This document shows positions 27,007-35,241 of a stretch of DNA of 64,000 bases, one piece after another. How positions within the stretch are numbered: the stretch's first letter is position 1; each line of letters begins with the position of its first letter. The translations under genes and the position numbers were made by a program. The notes beneath the pieces are model-generated. The model had not been told where the DNA came from and made no database searches. It saw only the letters and a list, made by a program, of their open reading frames with translations. Source of the DNA: Paraclostridium tenue (lineage in GTDB: Bacteria > Bacillota > Clostridia > Peptostreptococcales > Peptostreptococcaceae); contig NZ_BAAACP010000005.1 in assembly GCF_039521565.1 (NCBI RefSeq), forward strand, positions 62,001 through 126,000, given 5' to 3'.

Positions 27007-27723
27007 TTATTTTATGGCGTCTTCAAATATATTAACAGTTTCTTTTTTTATCTTTTTAGTTAAGTGAGAATAAGTATTTAACGTAATATCTATTATACTG
27101 TGACCTAAACGCTCTTGTATATCTTTCGGATTAGCTCCATTAACAAACAATAGGGTAGAGTGAATATGTCTTAACATATGAAAATTAAAATCTATACCTA
27201 AGTCTTTATTAACCACATAACATAGTTGTCTAAAGTTCATAGTAGTAACAAATTCACCATTTTCGTCTAAACATACAAAATCATGTTCAGAATAAATATA
27301 GAATTCACCATATTTTAGTTTGTTTTCCTTTTGCCAAATTTTATTTCTTTTCTTTCAATGAATTACATAGTGTATATCCTATATGAATAGTTCTAAGAGA
27401 ACTATTTGTTTTAGGTGATTGAAACTCTGATACCTTGGCACTTTTAGTGAGTAATGTTTTTTCAACTGTAAGTGTTTTACTTGCAAAATCAATATTATCC
27501 CAAGTTAAACCCACACCTCAGATGCCCTAAGTCCAGTATGGAATGCTATTTGCAATTGAATGTGTAGTTTATGACCAAGTGGAAATCTTTGAAGTATTCT
27601 ATTGAAATCTTCAATTTTGTTAGCTTTAGGCAGTTTTATATAAGTCATAGGATTTTCTTTTATAAGTCGGTATAGATGTACAGCCATTTTACATGATAAA
27701 CTTAAAAATACCTTTATATCCAT
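27007..27723 (-). pseudogene. Tyrosine integrase, decayed (multiple frameshifts)
   Basis: Three pieces of one phage-type integrase in different frames. 27723-27505 holds the catalytic-domain start with HTGLRASEV (first Arg). 27504-27330 then reads GLTWDNIDFASKTLTVEKT and SPKTNSSLRTIHI before a stop. 27240-27007 holds HMLRH, LGHSIIDITLNTYSHL with the His/Arg/His and nucleophilic Tyr. The N-terminal arm-binding and core-binding domains are mostly gone. The fragments resemble the intact integrase at 48152-49267 in layout. Remnant of the prophage whose terminase fossil lies at 28335. Confidence 0.88.
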
Positions 27724-27827
27724 CTAAACTACTTCTTCTGATTCCTTATTTTTAGTATTAAGTTTTTAAAAATAGATAAATAAATCTTCGGAGTAACCGT
27801 ATTATGTATTTCGGAGGTGGGTTAAAT

Positions 27828-28241
27828 ATGAGGAAAATAGCGGGCTTATTTTTAATGGGTATTATGATTACTTTATTAATAGGTTGTGGGGATAAACGAG
27901 AATCTAAAAACCGTGATAATAATGTAAAAAAAAGTAAATATGAAATAGAAAACTTGGGATCTTTTTCAGTAACGGATAAAGACTTTGAAAATTTTTACAG
28001 CATATCTAAAGATGCGGCTTTAGCAAATATTGATACTTTAGGTAAAAGCGACTATTTAGGACCAGAGAAATCTGCAATGGTTATTTTTGAAAATAACTCA
28101 ATAGCATTTTTATTGCATGCAGTTGACAAGCCGGACGTAAATGATAATACTGTTTTAGTAACATATCACTATGATAGTAATCAAAATAAGCATATAAGAG
28201 CTACTATTCAATATAATCAACATCAATACGCTGATAATTAA
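27828..28241 (+). CDS. Predicted lipoprotein
   Basis: 137 residues from ATG 27828, placed by GGAGGTGG at 27813-27820. Lipoprotein signal: MRKIAGLFLMGIMITLLIGC, with the modified cysteine at residue 20. The mature part (about 117 residues) is soluble, with a charged linker and then a compact mixed region; no family recognised. It lies between the integrase and terminase fossils, the place where temperate phages often carry lysogeny cargo such as superinfection-exclusion lipoproteins. That role is inferred from position only. A terminator follows. Confidence 0.7.
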   Translation: MRKIAGLFLMGIMITLLIGCGDKRESKNRDNNVKKSKYEIENLGSFSVTDKDFENFYSISKDAALANIDTLGKSDYLGPEKSAMVIFENNSIAFLLHAVDKPDVNDNTVLVTYHYDSNQNKHIRATIQYNQHQYADN

Positions 28242-28262
28242 ATACCCTATTTAGATAAATCT

Positions 28263-28292
28263 GATTTCTATTAATTATAGGAATCATTTTTA
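28263..28292 (+). terminator. Terminator after lipoprotein gene
   Basis: GATTTCTAT/ATAGGAATC stem (one T-G pair) and T5. Confidence 0.75.
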
Positions 28293-28334
28293 TTTTACAA
28301 AACAACAAATGAGCCGAGTAAGCGAGGTGGTGAT

Positions 28335-28620
28335 ATGGCTAGAGCTATAAATGTTAAAGGAGACAAAGCATACAAACTTTATAAAAAGATCTTAAATTGT
28401 TAAAATAGCTAGAAAATTAAATATAACAAATAGAAGTGTAAGACGTTTAAAGAAAACTTATGAGTGGGATAGTGTACGTTAAGAAAAGAAAAGTGAACGT
28501 TCACTTAAAAGAGGAGTTCTTAGATGGAATAAAAATGCTACTGGTCCTTCTTGTAATCAACATGCAGTTAAAACTGGAGAGTTTGAGAGTATATTCTTTG
28601 ATATATTAGAAAAAGATTAA
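28335..28620 (+). pseudogene. Phage terminase small subunit, fossil
   Basis: GAGGTGGTGAT and ATG 28335 begin MARAINVKGDKAYKLYKK, then the frame breaks. The next frame gives KIVKIARKLNITNRSVRRLK, the helix-turn-helix of terminase small subunits, and YEWDS. After a stop, the third piece reads ERSLKRGVLRWNKNATGPSC and HAVKTGEFESIFFDIL, matching the conserved GNxNATGP-HAVKTGEFESIFFD tail of Clostridium and Bacillus phage TerS. At least two inactivating changes. No large terminase or portal gene survives downstream. Confidence 0.85.
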
Positions 28621-28632
28621 TAGAAATGTTTG

Positions 28633-28668
28633 AAAAAGTAGAGTCTCACTAAAGGTTCTACTTTTTTT
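28633..28668 (+). terminator. Terminator after terminase fossil
   Basis: AAAAAGTAGA/TCTACTTTTT stem with 14-base loop and T tract. Confidence 0.75.
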
Positions 28669-28844
28669 ATAAAAACAATAAAATATACTTAGGCCAGGTT
28701 CACTCTAAACAATTAACTAGTCGTTCATTATATCTTAAAACAAGTTTAAGATTACTACGTTTATAATTCACTTATTAATAGAATGTATGATAAAAACATA
28801 TAAAAAATTGCATGTCCTTGTATAAAAAGAAGATTGCAAATTTA

Positions 28845-28867
28845 AAGCGAGACTTACTGTCTCGCTT
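28845..28867 (-). terminator. Terminator of secreted-protein gene
   Basis: AAGCGAGAC/GTCTCGCTT stem overlapping the stop codon, followed on the minus strand by TTTAAATTT. Confidence 0.7.
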
Positions 28868-29309
28868 CTCCTATAATTCTTCTTAAACTGGATGAAGAGT
28901 TATATCCTAATGAAAAAGAAGTGATAGAATCTATTAACTCATCAGCATCTTTATTGTTTAAATAATCTTTTATATTTATAATAGAAATTTTATAGTAGTT
29001 CAATATAGCTTGCATAGCAAGAATCACATCATTATCTTCTTGAGAAAGTTTCGCAGTTTTAAGACTTAAATTATTGATTAATGTCTCTATAAATTTAATC
29101 TGCTTAATAATTTTATCTTCATCAAAATTTCTTGTAGCAATAGATTTAATTAATAGGTACATATTATTATCTATAATTTCTAATTCCTTAATATATTCAT
29201 TACTAACTGGAGGTGGAGCCTCAGTGTTAAAAGCGGAAACAACGCTTATACTACTTGCAGAGATAATTAAAATTATTGATAATATAATTCTTAATTTCTT
29301 TAAAATCAT
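28854..29309 (-). CDS. Secreted protein, function unknown
   Basis: 151 residues with a clear signal peptide (MILKKLRIILSIILIISASS, cleavage probably near ...VVSA-FN, residue 26). The mature part begins with a proline run (EAPPPVS) and is otherwise helical and acidic, with repeated Asn/Asp/Glu/Lys residues; no family recognised and no cysteines or wall-sorting motif. Strong AGGAGG precedes ATG 29309. Possibly a small exported helical-bundle protein. Own terminator, own transcription unit. Confidence 0.75.
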   Translation of the reverse strand: MILKKLRIILSIILIISASSISVVSAFNTEAPPPVSNEYIKELEIIDNNMYLLIKSIATRNFDEDKIIKQIKFIETLINNLSLKTAKLSQEDNDVILAMQAILNYYKISIINIKDYLNNKDADELIDSITSFSLGYNSSSSLRRIIGEARQ

Positions 29310-29372
29310 AGATTTACCTCCTTTATATAAATAGTATGTGTAAAAAACTAATAAATTATAGATACAAAAAAT

Positions 29373-29525
29373 TTAAATATGTATTAATAAATTATATAAA
29401 AATAATATGCAAAGTCCTATCAAAGCAATTCTAAACAACATTCCTCCAATAAATCTAATACATTTTATAACTATTCCAATAGCCACTATAGCAACTAATA
29501 TCTTAAATAATAAATCTAAATTCAT
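29373..29525 (-). CDS. Small membrane protein, 50 residues
   Basis: Short gene with a strong AGGAGG (about 29532-29537) seven bases before its ATG. It begins MNLDLLFKILVAIVAIGIVI, then the basic turn KCIRF, and a second hydrophobic stretch GGMLFRIALIGLCILFLYNL, so it should form two short membrane helices. Convergent in spacing with the secreted-protein gene (62 bases downstream on the same strand) and possibly cotranscribed with it. Function unknown. Confidence 0.7.
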   Translation of the reverse strand: MNLDLLFKILVAIVAIGIVIKCIRFIGGMLFRIALIGLCILFLYNLLIHI

Positions 29526-29679
29526 AATAATCCTCCTATTTATACTATATAAGATTATATCATTATATCAAAATATCAGTAAAAAATACTAATATATAAA
29601 CTTTAACTAATATAATATATAGGTATTATGGTAAAATATTGTATAAGTATAAATTTTAAAGGTAGGTATGGAGTAGCTT

Positions 29680-31575
29680 ATGAATAATATTAAATTTTCA
29701 ATAAAAAAAATTAAAAATATACCAACAGATCCTAAAGTTTTATATACTAAAGCAAATTTCTATATTAAATTAGGAAGGCTAAATGAAGCGATAGATTTAT
29801 TAATTCAAGCTTCTGTAAATGATTATAATAAAGCTCAATATAATTTAGCTAAATTATATGTAGATGAGGGTAATCTTGAAGAAGCTGAAAAATGGTTTAA
29901 AGCAGCTTTTAAAAATGGTATAGAAGATGCTGCTTATGATTTAGGGAATATGTACTATAAACTAAATGCTTATGAATATTGTATCTACTGGTATGAAAAA
30001 GTAGCTATGCTAGGTCATTTAAAAGCACAAAACAATTTAGGTGTAGTACACTTTAAACTAGGAGATTATAATAGGTCTTTAAAATGGTTAAAAGAAGCTA
30101 GCAATGGCAAATTATCAGATGCATTTTATAATTTAGGAATATTATATGAAACACTAAATGATTGTGATAAAGCTTTTGATAGTTATAAAAAAGGAGCCAT
30201 ATTAGGAAACACTTATGCAAAATATAATTTAGCTTTAACTTATCAAGAACATGAAGATTATAAGGAAGCTATATCTTACTATAAGCAACTATATAAAATA
30301 GGATATGAAAAAGCATGTTTTAATTTGGGGCTATTACTAGAAGAGGATAATGATTTAGATGAAGCTAAAATTTATTATAAAAAAGGTGCAGAAAAAGGAA
30401 ATATAGATTGCAATTACAGATTGGCTTATATATATGATGAACAAGAGCATTATGAAGATGCTATAAAATATTATAAAAATGCTTATGAAAAAAATAATAA
30501 GTTAGCAGGTTATAAATTAGCAAATATATACAATAAAGATAGTAATTTAGATGAAGCTAAGAAATACTATAAAGAAGCATCAGAAAATAATATAATTCAG
30601 GCTACAAATAACTTAGCTGGAATTTTATTTGAAGAGAAGAATTATGAAGAAGCTATAAAATTATATGAAAAAGCTATAGAAGGTGGCATAATTGAGGCTA
30701 TAGAAAATCTTGGAGATTTATATGCTCAAACTAATGAAATAGATGAAGCTATAAAATATTATTTAAAAATAGATGATTTTTTATCAGTACAAATTAAATT
30801 AGCAAATATATACGAGGATTTAAAAGATTATGATAATGCTATAAAATATTATAAAAAAGCATCTGATAATAATGACGTAGAATCATTATATAGGTTAGGT
30901 GTTATATATGAAAATTTAGAAAACTATGAAGAAGCTAGAAATTTCTATGAAAAAGCAGTTAATGATGAACATATAAATGCTAGAATACATTTAGGAAAAA
31001 TTGCTTTTGAGAATGAAGATTATGAACTTGCTAAAAAGATGTTTGAAGTTCCTGCAAATGAAGATAATATCTACTCACAACACATGTTAGGTATAATATA
31101 TAGTATTTATTATAAAGATTATGTAAGTGCTAAGTACTGGTATGAAAAGCCAAGATTAAAAGAATGTATAGAATCAATATTTAACTTAGGACAATTAAGT
31201 TTAAAGTTAAATGAAGATTTAGAAGCTGAGAAATATTTTAAAGAAGGTGCTAAGCTTGGAAATAAAAAATGCCAGTATATGTTAGCAAGCTTATATTATA
31301 AAAAGAGTTATGAAGCTTATGAAAAATTAGCAGATGAAGACTATGATAACAGTAAAGAAGTATTTGATAAGTTACCACAACTAATTTTAAATTTTGATCA
31401 AATACTACTTGCTCCTTTTGAAGTTATAAATAATAAATTAGAAGAGGAAGATGAGTATGTTCCAAAGTATATATTATATATAGATGAAAATTTAAGTAAT
31501 CTATATGAAGAAAAATTACATAACATGATTGTAGATGGATTTTTAGAATTTAATGTTGATAATATAACTAAGTAA
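29680..31575 (+). CDS. Tetratricopeptide/Sel1-repeat protein
   Basis: 631 residues consisting almost wholly of 34- to 36-residue helical repeats of TPR/Sel1 type, about fifteen copies from residue 15 to about 560. Typical units read 'A.YNLG.LYE...DYE.A..YYKKA...' (for example YEEAIKLYEKAIEGG). The last 70 residues are non-repetitive. No signal peptide or membrane segment, so a cytosolic protein-protein scaffold is likely. Sel1-like proteins act as adaptors; the partner cannot be deduced here. GTAGG-type ribosome site before ATG 29680. galM follows 21 bases later and may be cotranscribed. Confidence 0.9.
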   Translation: MNNIKFSIKKIKNIPTDPKVLYTKANFYIKLGRLNEAIDLLIQASVNDYNKAQYNLAKLYVDEGNLEEAEKWFKAAFKNGIEDAAYDLGNMYYKLNAYEYCIYWYEKVAMLGHLKAQNNLGVVHFKLGDYNRSLKWLKEASNGKLSDAFYNLGILYETLNDCDKAFDSYKKGAILGNTYAKYNLALTYQEHEDYKEAISYYKQLYKIGYEKACFNLGLLLEEDNDLDEAKIYYKKGAEKGNIDCNYRLAYIYDEQEHYEDAIKYYKNAYEKNNKLAGYKLANIYNKDSNLDEAKKYYKEASENNIIQATNNLAGILFEEKNYEEAIKLYEKAIEGGIIEAIENLGDLYAQTNEIDEAIKYYLKIDDFLSVQIKLANIYEDLKDYDNAIKYYKKASDNNDVESLYRLGVIYENLENYEEARNFYEKAVNDEHINARIHLGKIAFENEDYELAKKMFEVPANEDNIYSQHMLGIIYSIYYKDYVSAKYWYEKPRLKECIESIFNLGQLSLKLNEDLEAEKYFKEGAKLGNKKCQYMLASLYYKKSYEAYEKLADEDYDNSKEVFDKLPQLILNFDQILLAPFEVINNKLEEEDEYVPKYILYIDENLSNLYEEKLHNMIVDGFLEFNVDNITK

Positions 31576-31596
31576 TTTATTTAGGGGGGGATAACT

Positions 31597-32646
31597 ATAG
31601 AGGTTTGTAAAGAGTTTATATTAAAATACAAAGAATCAGATATATGTTTATATACAATTAAAAATGATAATGCAATAAGTATATCTGTTCTTAATTACGG
31701 AGGAATAATAACTAAAATATTAACTCCTGATAAAAATAAAAAATTTGAAAACATAGTAGTGGGATTTAAATATATTAAGGATTATATAAAAAATCCATCT
31801 TATTTTGGAGCTATAATAGGAAGAACAGCCGGTAGAATATATAAAGGTGAATTTAAATTAAACAAAAATACATATATACTATCTAAAAACTATGAAAATA
31901 ATCAAGGACATGGAGGAAATATAGGGTTTGATAAAAAAGTATGGGATTTAAATGTTGTAAAATATAAGGATAAAATTTCTTTAGAACTTAAATCTAAAAG
32001 TTATCATATGGAAGAAGGATATCCAGGTAATTTAGATATGATGGTTACTTATACACTAGATAACAATAATAATTTAAGTATAGTTTACGAAGCTACTAGT
32101 GATGAAGATACTTTAGTTAACATGACTAATCATACATACTTTAATCTAAGTGGAAACTTAAAAAATCCTATAACAAATCAACTTTTAAAAATTGACAGTG
32201 ATTATATATTAGAAATAGATGAAACAGGAGTTCCAACAGGTAAACAACTTGATGTATCTAATACACCTTTTGATTTTAGAAAAACAACTAAAATAGGAAA
32301 TAGAATAGATTCTAATCATAACCAAATAAAGTTAGCAAATGGCTATGATCATCCTTTTGTATTAAAAGACAATAAAACACAAGATATTATATGCATGAAA
32401 GATATTAATTCAGGAAGGTACATGAAAATAACAACAAATCAAAATTATGTAGTTATATACAGTATGAATTTTACTAATGGAGAACTTCTATATAATAATA
32501 CTAGAAATAATACAAGATATGGAATTTGTTTTGAAACTCAAAATCCTCCAATAGGATATAATCAAACTTTTTTAAAAAATTCTATTCTAAAAAAAGGTGA
32601 AAAATATATACAAACTACTAATTATGAATTTGGATTAATAAAATAA
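31597..32646 (+). CDS. galM: Aldose 1-epimerase (galactose mutarotase), apparent AUA start
   Basis: About 349 residues, normal for GalM. Motifs: NYGGIITKILTPDK (about 33-46), GRTAGRI, NHTYFNLSG with the catalytic His, GYDHPFVL and FETQNPP with the catalytic Glu. An in-frame TAG at 31582-31584 bounds the gene. Between it and GTG 31759 there is no ATG, GTG or TTG, yet the conserved N-terminal strand lies there. The strong AGGGGGGG (31583-31590) points to ATA 31597 as start. Either AUA is used or the start codon has mutated from AUG. Interconverts alpha and beta aldoses in the cytosol. Confidence 0.85.
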   Translation: MEVCKEFILKYKESDICLYTIKNDNAISISVLNYGGIITKILTPDKNKKFENIVVGFKYIKDYIKNPSYFGAIIGRTAGRIYKGEFKLNKNTYILSKNYENNQGHGGNIGFDKKVWDLNVVKYKDKISLELKSKSYHMEEGYPGNLDMMVTYTLDNNNNLSIVYEATSDEDTLVNMTNHTYFNLSGNLKNPITNQLLKIDSDYILEIDETGVPTGKQLDVSNTPFDFRKTTKIGNRIDSNHNQIKLANGYDHPFVLKDNKTQDIICMKDINSGRYMKITTNQNYVVIYSMNFTNGELLYNNTRNNTRYGICFETQNPPIGYNQTFLKNSILKKGEKYIQTTNYEFGLIK

Positions 32647-32695
32647 TGCATAAAAAAGGCTATGAGAACATTTGTTCTCATAGCCTTTTTATGCA
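32647..32695. terminator. Bidirectional terminator between galM and mntP
   Basis: Long hairpin TGCAT...AAAGGCTATGAGAACA/TTCTCATAGCCTTTTTATGCA with loop TTTG; T-rich on both strands. Confidence 0.9.
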
Positions 32696-32706
32696 TATAT
32701 ACATTT

Positions 32707-33327
32707 TTATTTAAACAAATCAAATAAAAATCCAGTATGTTCATTGAAAATGTTAAATCCTATAAGTATAAGTATTACACCACCTACAATTCCTGCATAA
32801 TCTTTTAGCTTATATCCTATTTTATTTCCTATTAAAACACCTATAAAACACATTATAAATGTTATAACAGCTATTGTGATAACAACTGGTGTTATATTAA
32901 TGCTTAAAAATGCAAAACTAACGCCAACAGCAAGTGCATCTATACTAGTAGCTATAGATAAAGCAATTAAATCTTTCATATTAATTTCATGGTTAGTAAA
33001 TTTATCTATGTCCATTGCAACTTCAGAGTTTTCATTATTATTTTGCTGTTTACTATCTTTTATAGATTCATAAATCATCTTAATTCCTAAAAATGAAAGT
33101 AAAATTAGTGCTATCCAATGATCAAATGCCTTTATGTATTTTTCGAATTTTATACCAAGCAACCATCCAATTAAAGGCATGCCACCTTGAAATAATCCAA
33201 AGAAGAATGCAATTTTAAATGCAATTTTTTTAGTTATATTTTTTATTGTTATACCTTTTGTTACTGATACTGCAAATGCATCCATCGATAGAGCAAATGA
33301 AGTTAATAAAATTGATACTAAGCTCAT
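32707..33327 (-). CDS. mntP: Manganese efflux pump MntP
   Basis: 206 residues, DUF204/MntP family, six membrane helices in two related halves. Each half carries the signature acidic motif: LSMDAFAVS (about 13-21) and TSIDALAVG (about 127-135). A cytosolic loop of about 30 residues, rich in Asn, Gln and Glu, separates the halves. Exports Mn2+ across the membrane under manganese excess. Its leader contains a yybP-ykoY manganese riboswitch, fully consistent with this function. AAGGAGG precedes ATG 33327. Confidence 0.95.
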   Translation of the reverse strand: MSLVSILLTSFALSMDAFAVSVTKGITIKNITKKIAFKIAFFFGLFQGGMPLIGWLLGIKFEKYIKAFDHWIALILLSFLGIKMIYESIKDSKQQNNNENSEVAMDIDKFTNHEINMKDLIALSIATSIDALAVGVSFAFLSINITPVVITIAVITFIMCFIGVLIGNKIGYKLKDYAGIVGGVILILIGFNIFNEHTGFLFDLFK

Positions 33328-33370
33328 AAATTTATTCCTCCTTAACTTTTTTTAATATGCACAAAAAAAA

Positions 33371-33485
33371 CGAGACTTATACACGAAATAAATCGTGTAT
33401 GAGTCTCGCTATTTAAGATTAAACCAGACTTTAGATAGTCATTATGTTGATCTAATCACATATTTCATGCTAGCTACTCCCTCAA
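33371..33485 (-). promoter_or_regulatory. yybP-ykoY manganese riboswitch with terminator
   Basis: Minus-strand leader of mntP. Conserved aptamer parts: GAGGGAGTAGC at the 5' end (around 33475-33485) and TAGCGAGACTCA at the 3' end (33400-33411), closed by TGAG/CTCA. The 3' half of the aptamer (GCGAGACTCATACACGA) can instead pair with the following TCGTGTATAAGTCTCG to form a 16-bp terminator (33371-33408) with eight T. Mn2+ binding should favour the aptamer and let transcription proceed into mntP. Confidence 0.88.
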
Positions 33486-33519
33486 CAAGAGTAAATACAG
33501 TTTATTCAATTCCTTTAAC

Positions 33520-33548
33520 ATTTTACATAATACAAAAATTTATGTCAA
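33520..33548 (-). promoter_or_regulatory. mntP promoter
   Basis: On the minus strand TTGACA (33548-33543), 17-base spacer, TAAAAT (33525-33520); start of transcription about 27 bases before the riboswitch. Confidence 0.75.
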
Positions 33549-33576
33549 TGTCTATTTTATACAATTTTAAATAAAT

Positions 33577-33699
33577 GAAGAGTACCCAAATAGGTACTCT
33601 TCTATCTAAATTAGATTTGGCAGGGCGGCTTATCCTGCATCTCTCACCATTACTTAAATCTTAAGTAGAGCATTGGAGCCTTTCCAACTTCAAATCTAA
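33577..33699. ncRNA. Unidentified structured RNA candidate
   Basis: A 9-bp closing stem (33611-33619 with 33691-33699) encloses three hairpins: GCAGG/CCTGC (33620-33638), TACTTAA/TTAAGTA (33651-33667) and TTGGA/TCCAA (33673-33687). The first and third loops contain complementary GGCT and AGCC, allowing a kissing-loop contact. A 10-bp hairpin GAAGAGTACC/GGTACTCTTC (33577-33602) flanks it. No family was recognised. If read on the minus strand this last hairpin would act as terminator before the mntP promoter; if on the plus strand, the hairpin at 33785-33828 would. Strand undecided. Confidence 0.55.
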
Positions 33700-33784
33700 C
33701 TAATAGTATTATTCACTGAATTAATTTTTTTATACTATGAATAAGTAACATATTAAATAAAAAATACATAATATTTATTATCTT

Positions 33785-33828
33785 AGGAGATGTACTTAAT
33801 CTATATTTAAGTCATCTCCTTAATTTTT
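33785..33828 (+). terminator. Terminator-like hairpin upstream of the MotA-like gene
   Basis: About 14 bp with one bulged T (33785-33799 with 33807-33820), followed by TTTTT. It precedes the MotA-like gene by 57 bases, so it could end a plus-strand RNA from the structured region or attenuate the operon. Confidence 0.6.
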
Positions 33829-33885
33829 GTCTATTTTAATAAATTTGTACATATATATTATTAAAATACAATTAAGGAGGTTAAT

Positions 33886-35241
33886 ATGGGCAATATAGTA
33901 ATTAATTTATTCACATCTATATTTACAAATCCTATAACATTAATCTTTATAGGTATAACATTATTATATTCAGTACTAAATATAATTAAAAATAACAATA
34001 TTTATAGCTTTATAAGTGAGAAGCTAAAAGAACTGAACTTAAATCAAGAGGAAAGTAGCATATTAAAAATAGCTAATAGTAAATACGAAAATTATAAAGT
34101 ATCATATCCTTACTCACAAATAAATATGAATACATTTGTTGAAGAGGTAATATCTGATTTTTCTAAAGATAAAAAAATTATAATAGACGAAATAAAAGCG
34201 ATTAAGCATTCACCATCACTTTGTATTTTATTAGGGGTTTTAGGTACATTTGTAGGCCTTACTATAACTCTTGCAAGTATTGATAAAAGTGATATAGTTA
34301 ATTCAATGACGTTAGCTATAGGAAGCATGCAAATAGCCTTTGCGACTAGTATAGTGGGTATAATATGTTCTATACTCATTAATTCATATATAAAATTTAA
34401 AAACTGTGAAAATATATTACTTCAATTAATGCTTAAATTAGAAAATATAATGACAGTTAAAGCTAGTAATGATAAAGGTAAAGTACTAGAAGCTAAGCTT
34501 AATGAAATAAAGGTTTGTATAAAAGATATAAGTAAAGCTATAAGTGCTATAGAAAGATTTGATAAAATATCTAAAGATTTACACGATTTTAATGATGATT
34601 TTATATCTTCTATAGAAAAACTAGGAATAATGTTAAATGGATCTCACGATTCTATAAAGAATTTTGATCAAAGTGTAAGAAAATTAGATAAACAATTTAG
34701 TATACTTAACCTAAAATTCGTTAAGTTATTTGATACATATGAGTCTCAAAGCGAAATCTATAATGAAATTGTTTTAAACATAAAAGAATCATCTAAAGAT
34801 ATTAAAGCTGTAAATCAAAGTCAAATTACTATAAAAGAATATATACGAGATGTTAATGCAGGTTTTGCTTTATATGAAAGAAATATACAAGATCTTATGA
34901 TGAAGTTAATATCTTATGAAAATAATTTACTTTTAAAACAGAAGAACCTAAACGAAGTTAATATTAATTTAAAAGATGATATAAAAATTTTAACTAATAC
35001 TATTGATAAACAAGCTAAGTCAATAACAAGTCAATTAGAACTTGTATTTAAGTATATAGACATATATAAAGAAGCTTTAGACATTTCAAAATCATTAGAA
35101 GCTAACAAAACTTATCAATATGACAATAAATTTGAAATAAATCAATTAAATGAATTAGAAAATCCCAACCAAACTTTTGATTTAGACGAGTTAGATGAAG
35201 AAGAATTAGATCAAACAGAGGAATTAAGATATGATAAATAG
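33886..35241 (+). CDS. MotA/TolQ/ExbB-type proton-channel protein with coiled-coil tail (ZorA-like)
   Basis: 451 residues. Three membrane helices: about 16-34, 109-130 (LCILLGVLGTFVGLTITLAS) and 145-170 (AFATSIVGIICSILI). The LGTFVGL and AFATS..G motifs are those of MotA/ExbB stators. From about 175 to 430 the chain is helical, with coiled-coil character, on the cytosolic side; the last 25 residues are acidic. MotA has four helices and no such tail, while three helices plus a long tail is the ZorA plan, though ZorA tails are usually longer. Its 3' end overlaps the MotB-like gene by 11 bases. Ribosome site AAGGAGG at 33873-33879. Confidence 0.85.
   Translation: MGNIVINLFTSIFTNPITLIFIGITLLYSVLNIIKNNNIYSFISEKLKELNLNQEESSILKIANSKYENYKVSYPYSQINMNTFVEEVISDFSKDKKIIIDEIKAIKHSPSLCILLGVLGTFVGLTITLASIDKSDIVNSMTLAIGSMQIAFATSIVGIICSILINSYIKFKNCENILLQLMLKLENIMTVKASNDKGKVLEAKLNEIKVCIKDISKAISAIERFDKISKDLHDFNDDFISSIEKLGIMLNGSHDSIKNFDQSVRKLDKQFSILNLKFVKLFDTYESQSEIYNEIVLNIKESSKDIKAVNQSQITIKEYIRDVNAGFALYERNIQDLMMKLISYENNLLLKQKNLNEVNINLKDDIKILTNTIDKQAKSITSQLELVFKYIDIYKEALDISKSLEANKTYQYDNKFEINQLNELENPNQTFDLDELDEEELDQTEELRYDK

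Noticed and set aside
32666..32677. GAACATTTGTTC, a perfect LexA-box match
   Set aside because: It forms the top of the galM/mntP terminator hairpin and is not near a promoter; best explained by the hairpin.
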